From NCBI GenBank assembly GCA_036554605.1, contig DATBMY010000092.1, positions 1 through 8,079 on the forward strand: a DNA stretch of 8,079 nt, in the 5' to 3' direction. Both the position numbers and the translations under genes were made by a program. The notes beneath the pieces are model-generated. The model had not been told where the DNA came from. It saw nothing but the letters and a program-made list of their open reading frames with translations, and did not search any database. The stretch comes from DATBMY01 sp036554605 (GTDB lineage: Bacteria; Acidobacteriota; Blastocatellia; UBA7656). Positions 1-6,088 of the stretch are shown here, piece by piece; position 1 is the first letter of the stretch, and the number at the start of each line of letters is the position of its first letter.

Positions 1-12
1 AACTTCCGCTGA

Positions 13-140
13 TTTGGAGTGCGGCCCCTTGACGCCGCTCTGGTCAGCGCCGGCTTGACGGCGCGAGTCCCTGATTTAGACATGGTTCGCGGTGACAAGT
101 CACCGCGTCAAAAAGCGGCGTCAAGCCGCCGCACTCCAAA
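13..140. repeat. Nested palindromic intergenic repeat (REP/MITE-like)
   Basis: The outer arms at 13-39 and 114-140 are inverted repeats of 27 bases with two mismatches (outer part TTTGGAGTGCGGC, inner part TTGACGCCGCT). Between them are two further perfect palindromes: 47-52 with 59-64 (GCGCCG, 6-base loop) and 88-96 with 99-107 (CGCGGTGAC, 2-base loop). The element ends four bases after the stop of the hydrolase gene and holds no plausible ORF of its own. The nested design is what I would expect of a dispersed REP-like or miniature element. Whether other copies exist cannot be seen from this window. Confidence 0.7.
110..132 (-). terminator. Intrinsic terminator of the molybdenum hydroxylase operon
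   Basis: Read on the minus strand, a six-base-pair all-GC stem (GCGGCG, loop GCTTGA, CGCCGC) is followed directly by five T residues (plus-strand A110-A114). It starts 12 bases past the TAA stop (147-145) of the last gene in the operon. The hairpin is made from one arm of the larger palindromic repeat, so the repeat seems to serve as the transcript end. Confidence 0.65.
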
Positions 141-144
141 ATCG

Positions 145-1008
145 TTATAGCTTCTTCAGTATATCTTTCCAGCGGACCCAGGCTTCGTCGCGCGCTTTCT
201 TATTGGCTTCATTTGTATTCGCAGGGTCTTCGCCCGCGCGCATGAATCCATGCCCCGCGCCTTCATATGTCACCGGCTCGTACTTCTTATTTGTCTCTTT
301 CATCAACTCCTGGCTCTTCGGGATAGTCGCATTCACGCGCGCGTCGTTGCCGCCATAAAAGCCATACACCGGGGCCTTGATCTTCGCTATCGCTTCTTTA
401 TCCTCCGGCCCGCTCCCATAAAATACGAAGGCCGCCGCGAGCTTGGGATTGTTCGTCGCATAGCGGAATGTCTGGCTCCCTCCCCAGCAAAAACCCGAGA
501 CCGCCACCTTCCCGTTAGCCGCGGGCAGCTTGCCTACATATCCGGCCACCGCGTTCAAATCACCCGTTATCTGCTCAGGCGGCAAGCTGCGTATCGCCTG
601 GCCGACCGCGCTGCGGTCGGCAAACCCGGCGGTCCCTTTGCCGTCCGGCCCCGCGCCCGAAAGAAAATCGGGCGCGATCGCGATATAACCGGCCTCGGCA
701 AGTTGATCGGCGACGCTGCGCACCCAGTCGGTCAATCCCATGATCTCGTGTATGACGATGACAGCCGTCGCTTTGCTTTTGACCTCCGGATAAACGATGA
801 AGGCGTCGACGACGCGATTGCCGTTCTTCACCTTCACCCATTCCTGATGGCGCGGAGATTTTTCGAGCTTCTGCTTCGCCCAATCCTGTACGAGCGCGGA
901 ATAAGCCGCGGGCTCAACCGAATGATTGTGCAGGGCGTGCGGGTCCTGCGCCGGCACGTAGACAGAAAGCATCAGCGTTATCGCGAAAACAACAAGGGCT
1001 TTTCTCAT
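145..1008 (-). CDS. Secreted dienelactone hydrolase family protein
   Basis: This is a 287-residue alpha/beta hydrolase. Residues 1-20 form a typical signal peptide (MRKALVVFAITLMLSVYVPA), so it probably acts in the periplasm or outside the cell. The dienelactone hydrolase pattern is complete: Glu88 in IHEIMGLTDW, the nucleophile Cys174 in GFCWGGS, Asp222 in YGGNDARV and His253 in GAGHGFM. In this family a Cys-Asp-His triad hydrolyses lactone or ester bonds, as in enol-lactones of aromatic degradation. The actual substrate here is unknown. Length is somewhat above the roughly 235 residues of cytosolic enzymes, because of the signal and an N-terminal extension (about 21-60). The ATG overlaps the stop of the upstream gene by four bases (ATGA), and an AGGAGA ribosome site (about 1018-1026) lies inside that gene, so translation is probably coupled. 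Confidence 0.9.
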   Translation of the reverse strand: MRKALVVFAITLMLSVYVPAQDPHALHNHSVEPAAYSALVQDWAKQKLEKSPRHQEWVKVKNGNRVVDAFIVYPEVKSKATAVIVIHEIMGLTDWVRSVADQLAEAGYIAIAPDFLSGAGPDGKGTAGFADRSAVGQAIRSLPPEQITGDLNAVAGYVGKLPAANGKVAVSGFCWGGSQTFRYATNNPKLAAAFVFYGSGPEDKEAIAKIKAPVYGFYGGNDARVNATIPKSQELMKETNKKYEPVTYEGAGHGFMRAGEDPANTNEANKKARDEAWVRWKDILKKL

Positions 1009-3197
1009 TTTGATTTGTTCTCCTCTGACGTGAGTTCCGGTTTCAATCCACTGGGTATCATCGGAAGCGACCTCAGTCGAATCCCGGTCGCGTTGAATAT
1101 AGCGTTGCTAACGGCCGGGGCGAGCGCGACTATGGGCGTCTCTCCCGCGCCCGCCGAAGGCAAATCCTTGCGGTCGACAAGAACCGTTTCAAGAACGGGA
1201 AGGTCGCTGAAGCGCGGCACTCTGTAGCGCGAAAAGCGCGGATTGAGCACCCGGCCATTCGCAAACTCGATCGCTTCAAAGAGCGCGCCCCCGATGCCCT
1301 GAATGATCGCGCCCTCGATCTGGTTCTTCAGCCCGTCGGGGTTAACGACCGCGCCGCACTCGAAAGCAGTCACCACGCGCGCGATCTTCACCTTGCCGCT
1401 CGCGCGATCCACCGAGACCTCGGCGCAGGTCGCAACGTAACCGCCTTTCTCGAACCCTCCGGCAATACCGAATCCGCGTTCGGCCGATCTTTGCGCTTTG
1501 CCCCAGCCGAAAGCGCGGGCCGCCGCTTCAAGCACCGCGCGCATTCTTTCGTCTTTCAGATTCTTCAGCCTGATCTCGAGCGGGTCCATGCTTATGATCT
1601 CGGCAAGCTCATCGATATGAACTTCGCGCGCGAAATGATTGGCCGTCGCCGCGAGCCCCCGGTAAGACCCCTGCCGCAGGGGCGAGCGCACGGGATGGAA
1701 TCTGATTTCTTGATTGGCAAACGCGTAGATCGGGCGAATGGCTGAAGCTCCCGAGTTGTAATTATGAAACTCCCACGCGGTGATCGCGCCGTCGCCTCTT
1801 ACGCCGCTTTTCACCTCGATCACGCCGGCCGGGCGGAAATAGGCCCAGGTGAATTCTTCCTCGCGCGACCAGACGACCTTCACCGGCTTGCCCGCCGCTT
1901 TCGCCAGCCGCGCCGCTTCGACGGCGACTTCGCCCGTATGCTTGCCGCCGTAGCCGGACCCGGTGTCGGGTACGATCACGCGAACCTGCGCTTCGGGGAT
2001 TCGAAATGCGGTGGCAAGCTCGCCGCGAACACCAAACGGCCGCTGTGTTCCCGTCCAGACCGTGAGCTTGCCGTCTTTCCACTCCGCTACCGCCGCGCGC
2101 GGCTCCATTGGCGCGTGCGCGATGTAGGCGATAGTGTATGCCCGCTCAAGCTTATGCGCGGCCGACGCGAGCCCTTCGGCGACCGAGCCCGCGCTGTAAT
2201 TGGACCGGCTCCCGCCCGGTTGTCCATCCGCCGCCTGCTTTTTCATGTAATCGAACAGCTCACTGGAAGAGATCTGCGGAGCGGTTTTCCACTCGGCGCG
2301 GATCGCGGCCGCCGCTTGCGAGGCCCGCCGCGCGCTCGGCGCGGCGACGCCAATGAAATCGCCGTCGCGAACTACGATAACGCCTTCCGACTTTTCAGCC
2401 TCTCGCGCATCGACCGAGACGAGCGCGGAGTCGAAGGCCGGCGCGCGCACAATCTTTCCATAGAGCATGCCCGGAAGTTTTATGTCTGAGGTGTAGCGAT
2501 GTTTCCCGGTCACTATCTCGCGGCCGTTCACTTTATGAATAGTCGTTCCGGCGATCTTCCAATCTTTCACGGGCGTGAGGGGCGCGTTCTCGCCTATGGT
2601 CTTCATCAGTTTCTGCCCGCGGGTCAGCTGGCCGAAGCTGAGTGTTCGCTTCGTCGGCGCGTGTGCGACTTTTCCGTCAAGTACGGCGAGCGCGCCCGGC
2701 TCCACTTTCAGCTGCTCGGCGGCAAGCTCTATAAGCAGCTCGCGCGCGGCGGCGGCGGCCTTTCTCAGTTGCGGGCTCATGCGCGGCGTAGTCATGCTGC
2801 CGAACGTCCCCATGTCATAAGGCGTCAGGTCCGTATCGCCCATAACGAGGCGAATCGAAGATATGGGCGCGCGCAATTCTTCGGCGACTACCTGCGTGAG
2901 CGAGGTGCGTATCTCCTGGCCCACCTCTACCTTTCCGGTGTAGACCGTGACCGCGCCGTCTTCGGCTATGTGAAGCCATGCGCCTATCTCTTGCGGCGCG
3001 GGGGCGCCAGCCGGGCGACGGCCTCCGCCCGACTCTTGCGCCAGAAGCGGCCGCGCGAGCGCGCAGGCGACCAGTATGCCTCCCGAAAGCGCCTTGAAGA
3101 ATTCGCGCCGCGCAAGCTCGAAATTATATAAAGGCCCTTCTTGAAGCTCGTACCGCTCGGCCTCCAGCAGAATCTCGTCCGCAAGCCTATCGCTCAT
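1005..3197 (-). CDS. Molybdopterin-binding large subunit, xanthine dehydrogenase family (IorB/aldehyde oxidoreductase-like), Tat-exported
   Basis: This 730-residue protein is the catalytic subunit of a molybdenum hydroxylase. A twin-arginine motif (R30-R31-E-F-F-K) precedes a hydrophobic stretch ending near LLAQ54, so it should be exported folded. An N-terminal segment (about 70-220) is followed by the a/b hammerhead domain (about 224-300) and two molybdopterin-binding domains (about 345-560 and 570-700). Family motifs visible are HAPMEPRA (361-368), GSGYGGKH (413-420) and GAGETP with the expected active-site Glu686. I chose the ATG at 3197 rather than the longer frame from 3386. The ATG has a near-perfect AAAGGAGGTG site at 3202-3211 and an ATGA overlap with the preceding gene, and the extra 63 residues would merely be the shadow of that gene. 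Fusion of both Mo domains in one chain resembles isoquinoline 1-oxidoreductase and membrane-side aldehyde dehydrogenases. The substrate cannot be named. Confidence 0.9.
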   Translation of the reverse strand: MSDRLADEILLEAERYELQEGPLYNFELARREFFKALSGGILVACALARPLLAQESGGGRRPAGAPAPQEIGAWLHIAEDGAVTVYTGKVEVGQEIRTSLTQVVAEELRAPISSIRLVMGDTDLTPYDMGTFGSMTTPRMSPQLRKAAAAARELLIELAAEQLKVEPGALAVLDGKVAHAPTKRTLSFGQLTRGQKLMKTIGENAPLTPVKDWKIAGTTIHKVNGREIVTGKHRYTSDIKLPGMLYGKIVRAPAFDSALVSVDAREAEKSEGVIVVRDGDFIGVAAPSARRASQAAAAIRAEWKTAPQISSSELFDYMKKQAADGQPGGSRSNYSAGSVAEGLASAAHKLERAYTIAYIAHAPMEPRAAVAEWKDGKLTVWTGTQRPFGVRGELATAFRIPEAQVRVIVPDTGSGYGGKHTGEVAVEAARLAKAAGKPVKVVWSREEEFTWAYFRPAGVIEVKSGVRGDGAITAWEFHNYNSGASAIRPIYAFANQEIRFHPVRSPLRQGSYRGLAATANHFAREVHIDELAEIISMDPLEIRLKNLKDERMRAVLEAAARAFGWGKAQRSAERGFGIAGGFEKGGYVATCAEVSVDRASGKVKIARVVTAFECGAVVNPDGLKNQIEGAIIQGIGGALFEAIEFANGRVLNPRFSRYRVPRFSDLPVLETVLVDRKDLPSAGAGETPIVALAPAVSNAIFNATGIRLRSLPMIPSGLKPELTSEENKSK

Positions 3198-3679
3198 CTG
3201 GCACCTCCTTTCCGCGCGCCGCTGCTCCGAGCGATGCGGCGAATCGCCTCGGCGATGCGAGGGTGGGTTCCGCAACGGCAGATATTGCCTTCCATCGCGC
3301 GTATGATCTCCTGCTCGGTCGGCCGGGGGTTTTTCTTCAACAATCCCTGCGCCGACATTATCATTCCCGGAATGCAGTACCCGCACTGCATCGCGCCGGC
3401 TTCGATAAACGCCTGTTGAAGCGGATGAAGCCGCCCGTTCTGCTCGATGCCTTCGATAGTCGTTATCTGCTTACCTGCCGCATTGCCGGCTTCAACAAGG
3501 CAAGACCTGACGGGATTGCCGTCGATCAAGACGGTGCAGGCGCCGCATTGACCTTCGCCGCATCCGTACTTGGTCCCGGTCATATCGAGGTCGTCGCGCA
3601 AGACCGCGAGCAGGCTGCTGTCGGGTTCTGTCTCAACGCGATATTTTTTTCCGTTTATTTGAAGCTCCAAAGCCTTCAT
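3194..3679 (-). CDS. (2Fe-2S)-binding small subunit of molybdenum hydroxylase
   Basis: This 161-residue electron-transfer subunit carries both iron-sulfur clusters typical of the family. A plant-ferredoxin-type site has Cys40, Cys45, Cys48 and Cys60 (YGCGEGQCGACTV). The second site has Cys99, Cys102, Cys134 and Cys136 (QCGYCIPGM and ICRCGTHPRI). All eight ligands are present and the length is normal for IorA/CoxS-type subunits. It has no signal peptide, so it is presumably carried across the membrane bound to the Tat-signal-bearing large subunit. The ATG at 3679 has an AAGAGGTG ribosome site at 3684-3691. Its TGA overlaps the ATG of the large subunit gene. It is first in the three-gene operon; the electron acceptor is not encoded in the window, and a c-type cytochrome would be one possibility known for relatives. 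Confidence 0.95.
   Translation of the reverse strand: MKALELQINGKKYRVETEPDSSLLAVLRDDLDMTGTKYGCGEGQCGACTVLIDGNPVRSCLVEAGNAAGKQITTIEGIEQNGRLHPLQQAFIEAGAMQCGYCIPGMIMSAQGLLKKNPRPTEQEIIRAMEGNICRCGTHPRIAEAIRRIARSSGARKGGAR
3202..3211 (-). promoter_or_regulatory. Ribosome binding site fixing the large-subunit start
   Basis: On the minus strand AAAGGAGGTG lies with its GGAGG core six bases before the ATG at 3197, inside the end of the 2Fe-2S gene. Together with the ATGA overlap this places the start of the large subunit and argues against the longer reading frame. Confidence 0.8.
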
Positions 3680-3821
3680 GAAACACCTCTTGAAATGGGC
3701 TGGCAGCCGGATTTGAAAGTTATTACTTGCGTGATTGAGCTCGCTCGGCTCGTGCGACTTGGAATACGCGCTCCCGTTTCATCTTATCATCATCTAATCG
3801 CCCCGCGAAAACCGAGTTGAT

Positions 3822-3830
3822 TGGTATAAT
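3822..3830 (+). promoter_or_regulatory. Extended -10 promoter of the AAA+ ATPase gene
   Basis: TGGTATAAT matches an extended -10 element (TGn plus consensus TATAAT at 3825-3830). No good -35 box is visible at the usual distance, which fits an extended -10 promoter. Transcription would begin near 3836-3838, giving a leader of about 17 bases before the TTG start at 3854. Strength and sigma factor are inferred from the match only. Confidence 0.55.
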
Positions 3831-3838
3831 CTTCAGTG

Positions 3839-3848
3839 GAAGGGGGTG
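3839..3848 (+). promoter_or_regulatory. Ribosome binding site deciding a TTG start
   Basis: GAAGGGGGTG resembles the anti-16S complement and ends five bases before TTG at 3854. The upstream in-frame GTG at 3836 has no ribosome site and lies at or before the predicted transcript start, so the TTG is the better start. Confidence 0.55.
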
Positions 3849-3853
3849 GCTCC

Positions 3854-5017
3854 TTGACTGATTTAGATTTACCGATTTCATTCAGAAGTTCGATTGAAGA
3901 CTTTACAAGGGATCTTACCGCCGCCGCGCTCCACGGCCAGCTTGAGCCCGTGACGTGCCGCGAGCGCGAGATCGAGCGCGTCATTACGACGCTGCTTCGC
4001 CAATCAAAGAACAACCCGGTGCTCGTAGGCGAAGCGGGCGTTGGCAAGACCGCGGTCGTCGAGGGGCTGGCCCAGCAGATGGCTTCCGGCAACGTGCCCG
4101 ATTCCATAAGGTCGGCTCGCATACTCTCGTTGAGCCACGTCGACCTGCTGGCCGGCGCGAGCTTTCGCGGGCAATACGAAAAGAGATTGCAGGCCGTAAT
4201 CAATCAGGCAAGCAATAACGCCGACATAATTCTCTTTATAGACGAATTGCACAACCTGATAGGCGCGGGCTCGGCCATCGGAGCGCCCATGGACGCGGCC
4301 AACATGCTAAAGCCCGCGCTCGCAAACGGCCAGTTGCGGGTGATAGGAGCGACGACCGAGCGCGAATACAACCGCTACATTGGAAGCGACTCGGCGCTTG
4401 AAAGGAGGTTCCAGCCCATTCATGTCGGCGAGCTTAATCGCGAGCAGACGCTTGAAGTGCTGCGCGGGCGTCAACACCGGCTTGAGATGCATCACCTGCT
4501 TGCGATTACCGATGACGCGCTCGTGGCCGCCGCCGATCTTTCGCTTGAATACCTGCCGGATCGAAAACAGCCCGACCGCTCGATAGACCTGCTCGACGAA
4601 ACCTGCGCGCGGGTCCGGCTGCGCGCAAAACCGGGCTCGGAAACTATCGCCGCCGAAAAGGCAAATCGCGAGCGCGTAATGGCCGAAGAGCGAAAAGCCA
4701 TGGATCTAATAATGGCCGTGGCCGTGGCGAAGGGAACGCCGATAGAGCGCATATCGCGCGGCACGTTCAAGCTGCTTGAGAGCGTCGGCCTCGAAGTCGA
4801 AAAGATATTCACCGGGCCGACCACATCGCGCAGGCCGTTGCCTCCGCCCGAGAGCGTCCGGCGCATGCAGGAGGGCGACCCGGCGGGCCGTCTTGCCGAA
4901 TTGCACCACGAGCGTTTGCGAATAGAAGATCGGCTGCGTGCGCTGCTCGTCGAAGAAGGATTTCAGGTCAGGGGGACCGATGTCGCCGACACCCTTCGGC
5001 TGGACTGGAGAAAGTAG
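3854..5017 (+). CDS. Single-ring ClpA/ClpB D1-type AAA+ ATPase
   Basis: A 387-residue protein (from TTG; 393 if GTG 3836 is used) matching the first AAA+ module of Clp/Hsp100 unfoldases. In TTG numbering it has Walker A GEAGVGKT (59-66), a pore-loop segment GASFRGQYEKRL (about 101-112) with an aromatic Phe, Walker B IILFIDELH (125-133), sensor-1 VIGATT (163-168), a probable arginine finger in ALERRF (182-187) and a sensor-2-like PDRSIDLLDE (240-249). It lacks the Clp N domain, the long middle domain and the whole D2 ring. The last 120 residues are charged and helical with a Pro-rich break (RRPLPPPE), and there is no ClpP-binding loop that I can recognise. It therefore may be an adaptor-dependent remodeller or a D1-only relative rather than a protease partner. 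The ORF is intact with a clean TAG stop, so decay is not evident. It stands alone, divergent from the hydroxylase operon. Confidence 0.85.
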   Translation: MTDLDLPISFRSSIEDFTRDLTAAALHGQLEPVTCREREIERVITTLLRQSKNNPVLVGEAGVGKTAVVEGLAQQMASGNVPDSIRSARILSLSHVDLLAGASFRGQYEKRLQAVINQASNNADIILFIDELHNLIGAGSAIGAPMDAANMLKPALANGQLRVIGATTEREYNRYIGSDSALERRFQPIHVGELNREQTLEVLRGRQHRLEMHHLLAITDDALVAAADLSLEYLPDRKQPDRSIDLLDETCARVRLRAKPGSETIAAEKANRERVMAEERKAMDLIMAVAVAKGTPIERISRGTFKLLESVGLEVEKIFTGPTTSRRPLPPPESVRRMQEGDPAGRLAELHHERLRIEDRLRALLVEEGFQVRGTDVADTLRLDWRK

Positions 5018-5108
5018 GCTAGATAATTTCATTATGCACCCGGCCAGTTTCGAAAGGATAAACGGCAGGCAGCGGGAATATGAGGCCTGAAGGGCCGCAA
5101 GCCAGTAG

Positions 5109-5128
5109 CCCCGCGTGCCAGCGCGGGG
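5109..5128. repeat. Perfect 7-bp GC palindrome
   Basis: CCCCGCG (5109-5115) and CGCGGGG (5122-5128) pair around a six-base loop. It lies 91 bases after the AAA+ gene's stop. It could help end that transcript, but no U tract follows. It may instead be a short REP-like repeat. Confidence 0.5.
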
Positions 5129-5179
5129 ACCAGACAGCAAATTATAGCCGCTTGCAATTGAGTATATCTCCTTTCTATA

Positions 5180-5199
5180 CCGCCCGCGGTAGCGGGCGG
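5180..5199. repeat. Perfect 8-bp GC palindrome with GGTA loop
   Basis: CCGCCCGC (5180-5187) and GCGGGCGG (5192-5199) form an all-GC stem with a four-base loop. No T run follows on either strand, which argues against a standard terminator. Its form resembles short intergenic REP-like elements. Confidence 0.5.
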
Positions 5200-5337
5200 G
5201 TCTGCGCGCTCGGCATTGAAGGCGAAGCTCGCATTCGCAATTTCGAAACAGGCCGGTAGATGAGGGGAAAAGAATCTATGAGGCGGTCTGGAATAAGCTC
5301 TGATATATGAGAGTTGAAGGCGGGACTGATTGAAAAG

Positions 5338-5365
5338 GGCAGGCCCGGGCGGGTCCGGGCCTGCC
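5338..5365 (-). terminator. Intrinsic terminator of the LTXXQ gene
   Basis: An 11-bp perfect stem (GGCAGGCCCGG at 5338-5348 with CCGGGCCTGCC at 5355-5365, six-base loop) begins eight bases after the TAA stop of the minus-strand gene. On the minus strand it is followed by CTTTTC, a short T tract. The plus strand shows no T run after it, though it could also block read-through from the convergent AAA+ gene. Confidence 0.7.
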
Positions 5366-5373
5366 GAAACCCG

Positions 5374-5886
5374 TTAGGTGCTCTGACGACGCTCGCGGCG
5401 CTCTTTGAACCGGTTCTGGCGCTGCTGGCGCTGCTCATCGAGCTTTGCCTTCTGCTCCGCCGTCAGTACCGACATCGTCTCCTGACGAATGCGGGCCCTT
5501 TCGGCCATCATCTTGGCTTCGAGCGGGGCTATCTCGGCAAGCTTCTGCGCGACCAGCGACTCGTTGAATGAGCCGTCCTGGCTTGCCTGGCGAATCTCCT
5601 GTCGCTTCTGCTTTATCTGCTCCATAATCGGAGCCATTGCCTGACGGTGATTCTCGTGAATCTGCTTGATCTGAGCCTTCTGTTCGTCGGTCAGGTCAAG
5701 ATTGCGGAATCCCATCATGCCGCCGCGCATACCACCGCGACCGCCATGCCGCTCAAACCGGCCGCCCCGGTCTCTCTTAGCCTTGGGGCCTTCCTCGGTC
5801 GTCTGCGCATAGGCTACCGGGATAGCCACCGCCGCGGCCAGCGCGAGCGACATAACGAATGCTTTGATCTTTCCAGTTTTAGTCAT
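5374..5886 (-). CDS. Spy/CpxP-like LTXXQ periplasmic protein
   Basis: A 170-residue exported protein. The signal peptide spans residues 1-27, with probable cleavage after AYA27. A Gly/Arg/Met-rich segment (about 40-60) follows, then a highly charged all-helical region with the two family motifs LTDEQ (65-69) and LTAEQ (141-145), ending in an Arg/Gln-rich tail. The LTXXQ family includes Spy (a periplasmic chaperone) and CpxP (an envelope-stress sensor partner), and related proteins sense metals. Which role applies here cannot be told. The ATG at 5886 has a GAGGT ribosome site at 5891-5895. The gene is monocistronic with its own terminator and is divergent from an envelope-related pair of genes, so shared control through the 200-base intergenic region is possible. 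Confidence 0.85.
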   Translation of the reverse strand: MTKTGKIKAFVMSLALAAAVAIPVAYAQTTEEGPKAKRDRGGRFERHGGRGGMRGGMMGFRNLDLTDEQKAQIKQIHENHRQAMAPIMEQIKQKRQEIRQASQDGSFNESLVAQKLAEIAPLEAKMMAERARIRQETMSVLTAEQKAKLDEQRQQRQNRFKERRERRQST

Positions 5887-6088
5887 TCTTACCTCGTTGC
5901 TGCGATCTATACCTTTCGATTTCTTTCGAGACAGTAGAATATCCGTACACTACTTAAGACATCGCCCCACACAAAATGGTTACACCCCATATAAGACATT
6001 TTTCAAGCTAATTTTTCCGCCCCGGAAAGTAACCGGGCGGCCCGCCCCGGTGTCTATAGTTAAAGGAGGCGAACAATAGGGTAAGGTG
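5887..6088. other. Divergent intergenic region between envelope genes
   Basis: This stretch holds the upstream regions of the LTXXQ gene (minus) and of the coiled-coil/peptidase gene (plus). It is AT-richer than its surroundings at 5930-6020, as expected for promoters, and then contains a GC-rich inverted segment around 6018-6050. Several -10-like hexamers occur (for example TATAGT at 6055-6060 and TATAGA on the minus strand at 5911-5906), but none has a matching -35 box, so I do not assign a promoter. Confidence 0.45.

Larger units (their letters stand above)
5018..5337. other. Gene-free region with GC-rich palindromes
   Basis: I see no convincing coding frame or RNA gene on either strand. 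The stretch separates the 3' ends of two convergent genes. It holds two perfect GC hairpins (listed separately) and otherwise mixed-composition sequence. Neither hairpin is followed by a T run, so the end of the AAA+ transcript is not clear. Confidence 0.6.

Noticed and set aside
250..1227. Long plus-strand open frame of 325 codons opposite the hydrolase gene
   Set aside because: It is a shadow of the minus-strand hydrolase and large-subunit genes. Its product is Arg/His-rich with no recognisable motif, and both opposite genes have full family signatures.
1764..3131. Plus-strand open frames opposite the large subunit
   Set aside because: They are low-complexity, Arg-rich products antisense to a clear catalytic gene. 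High GC in the real gene's third positions explains the lack of stops.
3198..3386. N-terminal extension of the large subunit to the ATG at 3386
   Set aside because: These 63 codons overlap the 2Fe-2S gene in another frame and have no family similarity. The ATG at 3197 has a strong ribosome site and an ATGA overlap.
3790..4203. Minus-strand open frame opposite the AAA+ gene
   Set aside because: It is antisense to the Walker A region of a clear ATPase and shows no motif of its own.
5152..5181. TTGCAA and TATACC as a possible plus-strand promoter
   Set aside because: The match is weak, the spacer is 18 bases and no gene lies downstream on that strand.
5906..5911. Minus-strand TATAGA as -10 of the LTXXQ gene
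   Set aside because: No -35 box fits and the transcript would start only a few bases before the ribosome site, so I could not support it.
5864..6079. Plus-strand 71-codon frame in the divergent intergenic region
   Set aside because: It overlaps the start of the LTXXQ gene antisense, has no ribosome site and a product without features.
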